The notes under the pieces: generated by a model
Seen by the model: only the letters and a program-made list of their open reading frames with translations
Database searches by the model: none
Told to the model about the DNA's origin: nothing
Part shown: positions 15,702-24,207 of the stretch, one piece after another
Layout of the letters: each line of letters opens with the position of its first letter
Position numbering within the stretch: position 1 is the stretch's first letter
Program-made: the position numbers and the translations under genes
Source: Bacteroidales bacterium
Lineage (GTDB): Bacteria; Bacteroidota; Bacteroidia; Bacteroidales; P3
DNA length: 47,730 nucleotides
NCBI GenBank assembly: GCA_024400545.1
Contig: JAKSMO010000012.1
Location: forward strand, 1 to 47,730
Direction of reading: 5' to 3'

Positions 15702-16784
15702 TTATTTGATGATTTTCTGTTCGAGAGCCTCGAGAACCTCTTCGGGAGTGGGGATGATACCACCGAAGCGGCCGTAATGCTCGATGGGGATCTGGCAGTT
15801 AGCGGCGAGCTTCACGTCCTCGATCATCTGACCGGCGCTCATCTCTACGCAGAGCATACCTTTCACCTTGCCAGCGAGTTCGGCAATCTGTTTTTTGGGG
15901 AAGGGGTAGAGGGTGATCAGGCGGAGCAGACCAACCTTCAGACCCTTGGCGCGAGCCAGTTCCATGCTCTTCATGCAGATACGAGCAGAAGTACCATAAG
16001 CAACGAAGATATAGTCGGCGTCCTCGCAGTCGATAGCCTCATAGCGAACCTCGTTGGCCTCCATCTCGCGATATTTAGCCTGGAGCTTCTGGTTGAAGAT
16101 CTCCTGACGGGAGCTTTCGAGCTCGAGGGAGGTAACGATGTTGTGCTCGCGGTTAGCGGGCTTGCCCCAGGTTGCCCAAGGAGCGTTAGCGCGGCGCTCT
16201 TCCTCAGTCCAGCGAGGAATATAGTCGCGGGTGTAGCACTTCTCCATGCACTGGCCGATAGCACCGTCGGTGAGGATCAGAACAGGGTTGCGATATTTGA
16301 AAGCGATGTCCCAAGCGTCAAACACAAAGTCATACATCTCCTGAACGCTGGCGGGAGCCATAACATAAAGCTGATAGTCGCCGTGACCACCACCCTTAAC
16401 GCTCTGGAAATAGTCGGACTGTGCGGGCTGAATGGTACCCAGGCCGGGGCCGCCACGCATAGCGTTCATAATCACGCAGGGGATCTCAGCGCCGGCGAGG
16501 TAGGTGAGACCTTCGCACATCAGCGAGATTCCGGGGGAAGAAGAAGAGGTGGCAACTTTCTTACCAGTACCGGCACCACCGTAAACCATGTTGATGGAAG
16601 CAAGCTCAGATTCGGCCTGGAGCACAACCATACCGGTGGTCTCCCAAGGTTTCTCGGCCATCAGAGTTTCCATAACTTCCGACTGCGGAGTGATAGGATA
16701 GCCAAAGTAGCCGTCCGTACCGCTGGCAATCATAGCGCGAGCAATAGCTTCATTGCCCTTCATTAATTTCAATTCTTTTGCCAT
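15702..16784 (-). CDS. korA: 2-oxoacid:ferredoxin oxidoreductase, alpha subunit (VorB/KorA type)
   Basis: This 360-residue protein is the pyrimidine-binding/transketolase-like alpha subunit, close to what is annotated as VorB (3-methyl-2-oxobutanoate dehydrogenase) or KorA. Visible signatures are GNEAIARAMIASGTDGYFGYPITPQSE at the N-terminus (given here as separate conserved pieces GNEAIARA and GYPITPQSE), ESELASINMVYGGAGTGKK, and GGPGLGTIQPAQSDYFQ. Substrate choice (2-oxoglutarate versus branched-chain 2-oxoacids) is uncertain. In fermenting Bacteroidales such a complex can run in the carboxylating direction to make 2-oxoacids for amino acids. Confidence 0.92.
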   Translation of the reverse strand: MAKELKLMKGNEAIARAMIASGTDGYFGYPITPQSEVMETLMAEKPWETTGMVVLQAESELASINMVYGGAGTGKKVATSSSSPGISLMCEGLTYLAGAEIPCVIMNAMRGGPGLGTIQPAQSDYFQSVKGGGHGDYQLYVMAPASVQEMYDFVFDAWDIAFKYRNPVLILTDGAIGQCMEKCYTRDYIPRWTEEERRANAPWATWGKPANREHNIVTSLELESSRQEIFNQKLQAKYREMEANEVRYEAIDCEDADYIFVAYGTSARICMKSMELARAKGLKVGLLRLITLYPFPKKQIAELAGKVKGMLCVEMSAGQMIEDVKLAANCQIPIEHYGRFGGIIPTPEEVLEALEQKIIK

Positions 16785-16805
16785 GTTTATCTTTCTTTTT
16801 CTAGT

Positions 16806-17024
16806 TTAACATTTGACTTTATAGACGGAGATCACACCGTCAGGGCAAACGATTGCGCAGCTGGCGCAACCGATGCAGTTGTCGTTTACGACGTGGGTGT
16901 AGTTGTAACCCTTGCCGTTTACATTCTTCGATAACTCGATGCACTTCATTGGGCAAGCTTCAAGGCATACGCCGCAGCCTTTGCAATGCTCGGTATCGAT
17001 AACGATTTGTCCTTTAAATGCCAT
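16806..17024 (-). CDS. korD: 2-oxoacid:ferredoxin oxidoreductase, 2[4Fe-4S] delta subunit
   Basis: A 72-residue ferredoxin-like protein with two cluster motifs, CKGCGVCLEACP (about 14-25) and CIGCASCAIVCP (about 50-61), each CxxCxxCxxxCP, so it binds two [4Fe-4S] clusters. It passes electrons between the TPP site of the beta subunit and soluble ferredoxin. It is the first gene of the operon korD-korA-korB-korC, and the gap to korA is 21 nt. Confidence 0.93.
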   Translation of the reverse strand: MAFKGQIVIDTEHCKGCGVCLEACPMKCIELSKNVNGKGYNYTHVVNDNCIGCASCAIVCPDGVISVYKVKC

Positions 17025-17081
17025 AATATTAGATTTATGTGATTAATAATTGTTATTTGTTTCTATCCAATAATTGATTTG

Positions 17082-17089
17082 CAAAGATA
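17082..17089 (-). promoter_or_regulatory. -7 element of the kor operon
   Basis: The minus strand reads TATCTTTG, a perfect match, 58 nt before korD. The -33 element is not obvious. Confidence 0.65.
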
Positions 17090-17280
17090 CATTTTTTTTT
17101 TGATATAATAAAATTATTTTATTAACGTGATGTTAAACTGTTTTCCAACCCCTCTCTCCAATGCTCAAAAACAGCCTTTTGGCAGCGCTCTTATCGGCGT
17201 TTCCACCATCTCAAAAACCTTAAATTCCCACCCTGAGTAGATCCGATATGGCTCACCCATTCTCCTGCCCCAGTTCCAGT

Positions 17281-17374
17281 GATCCTACGGTGATTCTACG
17301 GTAATCCTACGGAGTTGCTACGTGGAGCCTCCATGGCCTAATTCCGTAGGATAACCGTAAGATGACCGTAGAAT
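17281..17374. repeat. 11-nt-period inverted array, copy 1
   Basis: The left arm has four 11-mers: GATCCTACGGT, GATTCTACGGT, AATCCTACGGA, GTTGCTACGTG (17281-17324). After a 17-nt centre, the right arm has TTCCGTAGGAT, AACCGTAAGAT, GACCGTAGAAT (17342-17374). The core CTACGGT of the left is the inverse of ACCGTAG on the right. Confidence 0.8.
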
Positions 17375-17463
17375 GAGCGGGACAGCAGTGGAGGCAGTGT
17401 GGTTTGTGGGCGATGATTGATGTATAGTGGGGCTGAGTTTTCTTGATGTCTGCAATCAAAAAT

Positions 17464-17493
17464 CTTGTTATCTGAGTTTTTTTCGTATCTTTG
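17464..17493 (+). promoter_or_regulatory. Promoter of the BspA-like gene
   Basis: TATCTTTG (17486-17493) is a perfect -7 element. CTTG at 17464-17467 is 18 nt upstream, near the expected -33 position. The ATG at 17526 follows 32 nt later. Confidence 0.7.
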
Positions 17494-17525
17494 CAATTTC
17501 AAATTTGCAATTTAAATTAGTAGAA

Positions 17526-20500
17526 ATGAAGAAGATTTTGTTTTTTATTGCCCTGATTCTATGCGTGAATGCTTCGTGGGCTTACGATTTCAGCGCCGTG
17601 TCACCCAGCGGACATACATTGTATTATAAAATTGAAAGCGCCGGAGCCGTGGTGACATTTCCGGGTTCTTCAACGAGCTCGTGTTACTCGGGGTTTGACC
17701 GTCCGACCGGAGCAGTGACAATACCGGACTCTGTGTTGCGAGACTCCACTATGTATCCTGTAGTGGGCATTGGAAATAACGCATTCTACGCCTGCACGGG
17801 GCTGACGCAAGTGACGCTTCCCGAATCGGTAACGAGCGTTGGGGCTTATGCTTTCTACAATTGTACGGGGCTGGTAAACATTTCGTTGCCTTCTCGACTA
17901 ACCCAACTCGGAAATTTTGTGTTCACCGGCTGTTCGTCGCTGCAGAAGATTGTTCTTCCGGCCTCGTTGACGGCTATTCCTCTCCAGGCTTTTTCCAGTT
18001 GCTCGGCTTTGGACAGTGTGGCGTTTCCCGCAGGGCTTACCTCGATAGGAGAGCAGGCTTTTTTCCGCTGTTTGTCATTAGACAGTGTGGTGCTGCCTAA
18101 TTCGTTGACGACTATTGGGACTAAGGCGTTTCGTAACTGCACCACATTGGTGTCTGTGACGTTTCCCAATGCGTTGGTCAGCATTGGCAACGAGGCTTTC
18201 TATGGCTGCACCAGTTTGGCCAGCGCGCTGCTGTCCAATTCGTTAACGGCTATTGGCAATTCGGCCTTCTATGGGTGCACGTCGCTCGATACGGTGAGTT
18301 TAGGCAGTTCGCTGACATCTATTGGCACTTCGGCTTTCTATGGATGTAGCGCATTGGTCGGCATTGTGTTGCCCAATACTGTTTCCAGTTTGCCTTCAAA
18401 TGCTTTTCGTGATTGTACAAGTCTTACTAGCGTCACGCTGCCGGATGGGCTGACCACAATGGGTACGGAGGTTTTTCGAGGCTGCAGCAGTTTGACCCAT
18501 GTGGTGCTGCCTTCAACGTTGACAAGCGTGGACGCATCCGCTTTCTATGGCTGCACGGGATTGGTAAGCGTGGTATTTCCTAGCAGTCTGACCAGTGTTG
18601 GAAATAAGGCTTTCTTTTATTGCAGCAGTCTGCAAAGCGCGGTTCTTCCAAACTCTGTGACCAGCCTCGGAACAGCGGCATTCCAATTGTGTTCAAGTCT
18701 GACCAGCGTCGTGTTGCCCGACTCTTTGACTCAATTGCCGGATTGGATTTTTAGTGGATGCAGCAGCTTGTCAAGTATCGCAATCCCCAATACGCTGGCG
18801 GTGATTGGCCAACAAGCTTTTGCCTACTGCAGCGCGCTGCGCCATGTGGATTTTCCTGCGTCGGTGGTGCGCATAAAAGAAAAAGCCTTTTTGGACTGTA
18901 CTGCTATGGACAGCGTGGTAGTGCCTTCGGGAGTGACCTTTTTAGGCAACGGTGTTTTTCGCGGTTGCACTTCGTTGGTAAGCGCCACTCTGCCTAACAC
19001 ACTGACATCCATCTCGGAAGAATTGTTTTATAACTGCCGTTCTCTTGCAAGTTTTGTTTTTCCTGACTCGTTGACTTCCATAGGTTTTCAAGCGTTTTAT
19101 TGTTGCAGGAATTTGTCGGATGTTGTGGTTCCCGACAGGGTTCAAGCCATTGGGATGAGCGCATTCTATAGGCTGAAAAATATTGAGTATGGTGGCAGTG
19201 CTACGGGCTCGCCTTGGGGAGCGTTGTCGGTAAATGGTCATGTGGATGGAGATTTGGTGTATGCCGACAGCACTAGGACCACTGTGCTGGCTTGCCGTAT
19301 TTCGGCCACCCGCGTGACGATTCCTAATACCGTCAGCACGATAGCTCGATACGCATTTGAGGAATGTCGTAGTTTGCTGAGTGTGGATATGTCTTCGTCC
19401 ATTGACAGCATTGGCCCGTATGCTTTTCTGAATTGTTCGGCATTGGATAGTGTTGTAGTGCCCGATGCTGTTCGCCAATTCAGCGTTTCTGTTTTTCAAG
19501 GCTGCAGCAGTCTGTCGTCAATAACTTTTTCCGACTCCTTGACGGCCATCAATACCTCTGCTTTCTACGGTTGCTCAAGCCTCACTTCGTTTGCGATGCC
19601 CAATACTGTGACAACTTTGGGGGCGTCCGTATTCTATGGTTGCTCGGCACTGGAATCGGTGGTGCTGCCCGATGCCATTACATCCATTCCACTCAGCACT
19701 TTCTACGGCTGCGCTTCGCTGGCGCAAGTGAATATTCCCACCCGACTGGTCGATTTGGGCAATTATGTTTTCAGTGGTTGCAGCAGTCTCGACAGCCTGT
19801 CTTTCCCGGCCACGCTTGCGAACATTCCCCTCTATGCATTTTCCGGTTGCAGCAATCTTCGCACGCTTACCTTTGCTTCGGCAACACCTTGCGATGCAAG
19901 TTCATCCTCTTTCTATGGATGGGCCGATTCTAGCAGGACCGTCTGGGTGCCTTGCGGAAGTGCTTCGGCTTACAGGCAGAAATATTATTGGCCAAATAAT
20001 TGCAGTTACGAGACCTTTGGTTCGCTGCCAGCTTATTCGGTCGTGAGCGAAAATGGGGCTATGGGCAGTGTTGACGTAACCGTGGTTCCCAGTTGCGATG
20101 ATTTGCATATTACTGTTGCGGCCACAAGCAGCGATTCTTGCCGATTTGACCATTGGAGTGATGGCTCGCGCGACAATCCTTATACTTTTGTCCTATCGCA
20201 CGACACGACGATTGCTGCCATCTTCGCTTTCAGTATGTTGGATTCTGTACCAGATCCTGATACTGTGATTGTTCGAGACACCATTGTTTTGATTGATACG
20301 TTGGTTGTGGTTGATTCTATTCCGTACTTTGTGCATGATACGGTGACGGTTGTAGATTCCGTTCCATATATTGTTTATGTTCATGATACCGCATATTTAG
20401 ATTTGTGGCATTACGATACTGTCACAATCCAGCCAGAGTTGGTCTATTATTCGCTGGATGTAGTGTCGGCGAATGTTGGGCTAGGCTATGTGGTAGGCCG

Positions 20501-20882
20501 GGGCCGTTTTGTTGAAGGGACTGAGGTTGAGGTGGCTGCGGTGCCTAAGGCCGGGGCAAGATTTGTGATGTGGAGCGATGGTGTTACGGAAAATGTTCGC
20601 ACTGTTGAGGTTGAGTCGGATAGTGTGCTGGTGGCAACATTTGAATCTGAGACACAGGGTGTGGAGGATGTGAATTTGTATGGTTTCCAAATAGATGTGG
20701 ACGGACTGCGAATAGTGGTGAGCAACGTTGTAGGCCAACGGATAAAAATATTCGATGAAGTTGGCAGATGCCTGATTTCGTCATATTGTGCAGAAAACGT
20801 TGTTGCTTATAATATGTCTCACGCCGGTGTGTATCTTGTGCAAGTGGGTGATTATCACTCAAGAAGAGTTGTTGTCCGCTAG
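17526..20882 (+). CDS. BspA-like leucine-rich-repeat surface protein with T9SS sorting domain
   Basis: A protein of 1118 residues from the chosen ATG, which is followed by a clear signal peptide (MKKILFFIALILCVNASWA). The frame is open further upstream, but that part overlaps the promoter. Residues about 60-830 are some thirty LRR_5 (BspA/Treponema pallidum type) repeats of about 23 residues with the pattern LTSIGxxAFYGCSSLxSVxLPxS. Next come an InlB-B-like repeat (about 850-905, ending HWSDGSRDNPYTF...IAAIF), a DT/V-rich linker, a second InlB-like repeat (MWSDGVTENV), and a type IX sorting tail ending DYHSRRVVVR. It is probably a surface adhesin. One insert (GGSATGSPWGAL region) interrupts the LRR array. 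Confidence 0.92.
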   Translation: MKKILFFIALILCVNASWAYDFSAVSPSGHTLYYKIESAGAVVTFPGSSTSSCYSGFDRPTGAVTIPDSVLRDSTMYPVVGIGNNAFYACTGLTQVTLPESVTSVGAYAFYNCTGLVNISLPSRLTQLGNFVFTGCSSLQKIVLPASLTAIPLQAFSSCSALDSVAFPAGLTSIGEQAFFRCLSLDSVVLPNSLTTIGTKAFRNCTTLVSVTFPNALVSIGNEAFYGCTSLASALLSNSLTAIGNSAFYGCTSLDTVSLGSSLTSIGTSAFYGCSALVGIVLPNTVSSLPSNAFRDCTSLTSVTLPDGLTTMGTEVFRGCSSLTHVVLPSTLTSVDASAFYGCTGLVSVVFPSSLTSVGNKAFFYCSSLQSAVLPNSVTSLGTAAFQLCSSLTSVVLPDSLTQLPDWIFSGCSSLSSIAIPNTLAVIGQQAFAYCSALRHVDFPASVVRIKEKAFLDCTAMDSVVVPSGVTFLGNGVFRGCTSLVSATLPNTLTSISEELFYNCRSLASFVFPDSLTSIGFQAFYCCRNLSDVVVPDRVQAIGMSAFYRLKNIEYGGSATGSPWGALSVNGHVDGDLVYADSTRTTVLACRISATRVTIPNTVSTIARYAFEECRSLLSVDMSSSIDSIGPYAFLNCSALDSVVVPDAVRQFSVSVFQGCSSLSSITFSDSLTAINTSAFYGCSSLTSFAMPNTVTTLGASVFYGCSALESVVLPDAITSIPLSTFYGCASLAQVNIPTRLVDLGNYVFSGCSSLDSLSFPATLANIPLYAFSGCSNLRTLTFASATPCDASSSSFYGWADSSRTVWVPCGSASAYRQKYYWPNNCSYETFGSLPAYSVVSENGAMGSVDVTVVPSCDDLHITVAATSSDSCRFDHWSDGSRDNPYTFVLSHDTTIAAIFAFSMLDSVPDPDTVIVRDTIVLIDTLVVVDSIPYFVHDTVTVVDSVPYIVYVHDTAYLDLWHYDTVTIQPELVYYSLDVVSANVGLGYVVGRGRFVEGTEVEVAAVPKAGARFVMWSDGVTENVRTVEVESDSVLVATFESETQGVEDVNLYGFQIDVDGLRIVVSNVVGQRIKIFDEVGRCLISSYCAENVVAYNMSHAGVYLVQVGDYHSRRVVVR

Positions 20883-20893
20883 TGATGTTGAAT

Positions 20894-20932
20894 GCTATTT
20901 GGCCGGACTCGAATTGCGAGTCCGGCAATAGC
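20894..20932 (+). terminator. Hairpin after the BspA-like gene
   Basis: A 10-bp GC-rich stem (20902-20911 with 20917-20926, loop AATTG) is extended by GCTATT/AATAGC outer arms. No immediate T-tract follows; TTTTT comes about 10 nt later. Confidence 0.6.
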
Positions 20933-20980
20933 TTGCATGGCTAATTTTTCTGGGAATTCTTATTATTTTAAAAAAAATCG

Positions 20981-20988
20981 TAATTTTG
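20981..20988 (+). promoter_or_regulatory. -7 element of parE
   Basis: TAATTTTG matches TAnnTTTG, 28 nt before the ATG at 21017. Confidence 0.6.
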
Positions 20989-21016
20989 CATTCGCAAATT
21001 ATATGTATCTAGCATC

Positions 21017-22936
21017 ATGGAAGACCTCAACGAACTGCCTCTGAATAAGCCTGTTGAATATGGCGACGACAGCATTATCCATCTCGAAGACATGGACCAC
21101 ATCCGTCTTCGTCCCGGCATGTATATCGGCAAGCTGGGCGACGGATCATCTCACGACGACGGCATCTATGTGCTCATCAAGGAGGTGATAGACAATGCTA
21201 TCGATGAGTTTACCGCAGGCTTCGGCAAGCGTGTGGATGTGTCGATCAACTTTGCCGAGCGCAAGGTGACCATTCGCGACTATGGCCGCGGCATCCCCCT
21301 GGGCAAGATGGTGGAGGCTGTGAGCAAGCTGAATACTGGCGCTAAGTACGACAGCAAGGTGTTTCAGAAGTCGGTGGGCTTGAACGGCGTGGGTACCAAG
21401 GCCGTGAACGCCCTCTCGTCGTACTTCCGTGTGCAGGCTTTCCGCGAGGGTAAGACTCGTTCGGCCGAATTTGCCCAGGGCAAGCTTACTGCCGACTCGG
21501 GCATACAGCCCTATGTGGCTGATGATCCCTTCATGGCCACAGGCACGTTGGTGGAGTTTGTCCCCGACCCTAAATTATTTGGTAATTACCATTTTATTAA
21601 TGAATATGTGGAGCGTCGCGTGTGGAACTATTGCTACCTGAACCGCGGCCTCACCTTTTACTACAACGACAAGCGATACTACTCCAAAAACGGTCTGCTC
21701 GACCTGCTTGAGCACAACATGGAGAGTCAGGGTCTATACCCCGTTATCCATATTAAAGACGACGATTTTGAGGCTGCCTTCACCCATGTCAACGGTCAGA
21801 ACAGCGACTACTATTATAGTTTTGTGAACGGCCAGCACACCACCGAGGGCGGCACTCACCAGAGTGCTTTCCGCGAGGGCTATGCCCGTGTGGTGAAGGA
21901 GTTCTATAATAAGAAGGAATTTGCGCCCGAAGATATCCGCCAGGGCTTGGTGTGTGCCTTGTGCATCCGCATTCAGGAGCCTGTGTTTGAGGCACAAACT
22001 AAAACCAAACTCGGCTCCACCCACCTGGAGCCCAACAAGGAGGACGGCACCAACGATAGCCCCGTGCTGAAGACCTATATCCTTGATATCCTAAAGCGCC
22101 ATTTGGATAATTATCTGCACATGCACTCCGAGACGGCAGAGATACTTCTCGACAAGATCCAGCGCAACGAGAAAGAGCGCAAGGATATTGCCGGCATCAA
22201 GAAGTTGGCCAAGGAGAGCTCGAAGAAGGCTAGCTTGAATAACAGCAAGTTGCGCGACTGCAGGGTTCATTACAACAGCAATCATGCTCGCCGACTGGAG
22301 AGCACTATCTTCATTACCGAGGGTCTTTCGGCTTCGGGTTCCATTACCAAGAGTCGCGATGTGGAAACACAGGCTGTATTCTCTCTTCGAGGCAAGCCGC
22401 TGAATACGGTGTCGGTAGGCAAGGCCGAAGTGTACAAGAATGAGGAATTGAACCTGTTGCACAACGCACTGGATATCGACGACGGCATGGAGAATCTCCG
22501 CTACAACAATGTGGTTATCGCTACCGATGCCGATGTTGATGGTATGCACATCCGCCTGTTGTTGCTGACATTCTTCCTTAAGTTCTATCCCGACCTCGTC
22601 CGTCAGGGGCATGTCTATATCTTGCAAACTCCGCTTTTCCGCGTCCGCAACAAGCAGAAAACTACATATTGTTACACTGATGAGGAGCGTATTGCCGCCA
22701 TCAATAGCACTTCAAATGCCGAGATCACCCGATTCAAAGGTCTTGGTGAAATCTCGCCCGACGAGTTCAAAGGCTTTATTGATCAGGATATGCGCCTAGA
22801 TCCTGTGCTGCTGCACAAGGATTTCGACACCCAGGGCGTGCTCCGCTTCTACATGGGCCAGAACACCTCCGAACGCCGCGAATTTATTATGCAGAATCTT
22901 CGTGTTGAGGATGATGAGAGTATCGTGGTGGGTTAG
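21017..22936 (+). CDS. parE: DNA topoisomerase IV subunit B (ParE-type)
   Basis: This 639-residue protein is the ATPase subunit of a type IIA topoisomerase that decatenates or relaxes DNA with a ParC-type partner. The GHKL ATPase motifs are [10 protein letters not shown] (Asn60 region), DYGRGIPLG (89-97) and [14 protein letters not shown] (121-134). The TOPRIM domain has [11 protein letters not shown] (433-442) and [10 protein letters not shown] (502-511). FKGLGEI (573-579) is the conserved C-terminal motif. The length fits ParE rather than the longer GyrB of gamma-proteobacteria. The TOPRIM box reads EGLSA instead of the usual EGDSA (Leu437 for Asp). parC is not adjacent in this window. The stop overlaps that of the convergent lipoprotein gene. 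Confidence 0.93.
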   Translation: MEDLNELPLNKPVEYGDDSIIHLEDMDHIRLRPGMYIGKLGDGSSHDDGIYVLIKEVIDNAIDEFTAGFGKRVDVSINFAERKVTIRDYGRGIPLGKMVEAVSKLNTGAKYDSKVFQKSVGLNGVGTKAVNALSSYFRVQAFREGKTRSAEFAQGKLTADSGIQPYVADDPFMATGTLVEFVPDPKLFGNYHFINEYVERRVWNYCYLNRGLTFYYNDKRYYSKNGLLDLLEHNMESQGLYPVIHIKDDDFEAAFTHVNGQNSDYYYSFVNGQHTTEGGTHQSAFREGYARVVKEFYNKKEFAPEDIRQGLVCALCIRIQEPVFEAQTKTKLGSTHLEPNKEDGTNDSPVLKTYILDILKRHLDNYLHMHSETAEILLDKIQRNEKERKDIAGIKKLAKESSKKASLNNSKLRDCRVHYNSNHARRLESTIFITEGLSASGSITKSRDVETQAVFSLRGKPLNTVSVGKAEVYKNEELNLLHNALDIDDGMENLRYNNVVIATDADVDGMHIRLLLLTFFLKFYPDLVRQGHVYILQTPLFRVRNKQKTTYCYTDEERIAAINSTSNAEITRFKGLGEISPDEFKGFIDQDMRLDPVLLHKDFDTQGVLRFYMGQNTSERREFIMQNLRVEDDESIVVG

Positions 22937-23697
22937 TCTAAGTGACACCCCTTCACATCTTTAATCGCAATTCCGATAGTCTGTTGTCCGTAGCAGTAGG
23001 GAGCAATCTCGTAAGGATTGTAGGTGTAGTAAATTGAATCGTTGGCAAAATAGAAATTGTTGTTGGGTCCAAGGTTGTCAATCATGAACTCTCCCATATC
23101 GATGTTGTTCGCGTTGGCATACCGGGTCAGGGCCTTCACTAGCATCTCCTTCGTTTCACTTTTAGTTACATTTCCCCAAATGTCATTGTCGGTTAGTTGG
23201 AGTCCTGTGCGTCGGTCGAAAACAAGGTAATAGTTTTCGTGGGAGCCATGTGCGCCACCATAATATCCCTCAGTTGACAGTACAAAGGTTATCATGATGT
23301 CGGTGATAGACGTCATCGATAATGATATCGACTCGGAATAGTCGGGCATAGCTTCGCCTGAGGCCTGTTGTGTATGGACGGTGTTTGTGTGGTTCACATA
23401 CATCTCCATGGCCTGCTGAGGATCGTCGGTATTGGCAATGTGGCCCTCATACGAGAATACTCTTTTGATGAGTTGTTGGCGTATGAGGTCTGTGGCGACA
23501 TCTTGTCCGGCTTTTGGGATAGCCGCGCGGATGTTCCAGATAATATTGAAATGTGGGGCTATTTCGGTCGTGCTGTAGTAGAACTCCTCTAATAGGCATT
23601 CTGGTGCAGTCGATTCTTCCTCTTGTTGGGGAACATTGTTGCACGCACAAAAAAATGTCAGACATGCTATTGCGAGTAATACGAGGCGGTTTTTCAT
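22933..23697 (-). CDS. Lipoprotein, DUF3298/DUF4163-like
   Basis: This 254-residue protein has a lipoprotein signal ([19 protein letters not shown]), where Cys19 would be lipidated. The body resembles the DUF4163-DUF3298 pair common in Bacteroidales lipoproteins: a central [20 protein letters not shown], then [12 protein letters not shown], and a C-terminal [19 protein letters not shown]. The YNPYEIAPY motif is typical of DUF3298. The biochemical role is unknown; it is likely attached to the inner or outer membrane. It lies 16 nt downstream of bcp and is probably co-transcribed. Its TAA overlaps the parE TAG on the other strand. Confidence 0.82.
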   Translation of the reverse strand: MKNRLVLLAIACLTFFCACNNVPQQEEESTAPECLLEEFYYSTTEIAPHFNIIWNIRAAIPKAGQDVATDLIRQQLIKRVFSYEGHIANTDDPQQAMEMYVNHTNTVHTQQASGEAMPDYSESISLSMTSITDIMITFVLSTEGYYGGAHGSHENYYLVFDRRTGLQLTDNDIWGNVTKSETKEMLVKALTRYANANNIDMGEFMIDNLGPNNNFYFANDSIYYTYNPYEIAPYCYGQQTIGIAIKDVKGCHLD

Positions 23698-23713
23698 TGG
23701 GGTATAGAATTGG

Positions 23714-24163
23714 TTAATCTTTGAGAATTTGAGCGGTGTGTTCTTTGGTTTTTACCTTGCCAATGGCATCAATGATGATTCCTTGCTCGTCAATTACATA
23801 GGTGGTGCGGAGGGTGCCCATGGTCACCTTGCCGTAGTTTTTCTTCTCGCCCCATGCCTCGTAAGCCTTAAGTATTTCGCAATCGGGGTCGGAGATGAGA
23901 TGAAAGGGCAGCTCGTACTTGGCGATGAAACGCTGGTGCGAAGCTGCCGAGTCCTTGCTCACACCCAGCACCTCATATCCGAGGTGGAGGAAACGGTGAT
24001 AATTGTCGCGCAGGTCGCAGGCCTCGGCGGTGCAGCCGGGGGTGCTGTCCTTGGGGTAGAAATAGAGGACCAGTTTCTTGCCGGCAAAGTCGGCCAAGCG
24101 GACGGTGTTGCCATTCTCGTCCTTGCCCTCGAAAGCGGGTGCGGGTGTGCCTATTTGTAACAT
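23714..24163 (-). CDS. bcp: Thioredoxin-dependent thiol peroxidase (BCP-type peroxiredoxin)
   Basis: A 149-residue peroxiredoxin of the PrxQ/BCP group. The peroxidatic Cys44 and resolving Cys49 lie in PGCTAEACDLRD, preceded by the YFYPKDSTPG loop that carries the conserved Thr. A conserved arginine follows in TLRTTYVID. It reduces hydrogen peroxide and organic hydroperoxides with thioredoxin as donor in the cytosol. The full family length is present. It is probably the first gene of a two-gene unit with the lipoprotein downstream. Confidence 0.95.
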   Translation of the reverse strand: MLQIGTPAPAFEGKDENGNTVRLADFAGKKLVLYFYPKDSTPGCTAEACDLRDNYHRFLHLGYEVLGVSKDSAASHQRFIAKYELPFHLISDPDCEILKAYEAWGEKKNYGKVTMGTLRTTYVIDEQGIIIDAIGKVKTKEHTAQILKD

Positions 24164-24207
24164 AACAATTCTATATGATGTGCGAGGTGTTCCTAGTCTT
24201 GAAAGCT

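Larger units (their letters stand above)
17025..17525. other. Gene-free stretch between divergent kor operon and BspA-like gene
   Basis: This 501-bp stretch holds the kor promoter (17082-17089), an inverted 11-nt-period array (17281-17374) and the promoter of the BspA-like gene (17464-17493). About 17105-17280 shows no gene or clear motif. Confidence 0.7.

Noticed and set aside
15699-16766. 355-codon frame on the plus strand opposite korA
   Set aside because: Antisense shadow of a well-recognised gene, with atypical composition and no promoter.
20894-21016. Hidden small gene between the BspA-like gene and parE
   Set aside because: The stretch is occupied by a hairpin and the parE promoter, with no open frame of useful length.
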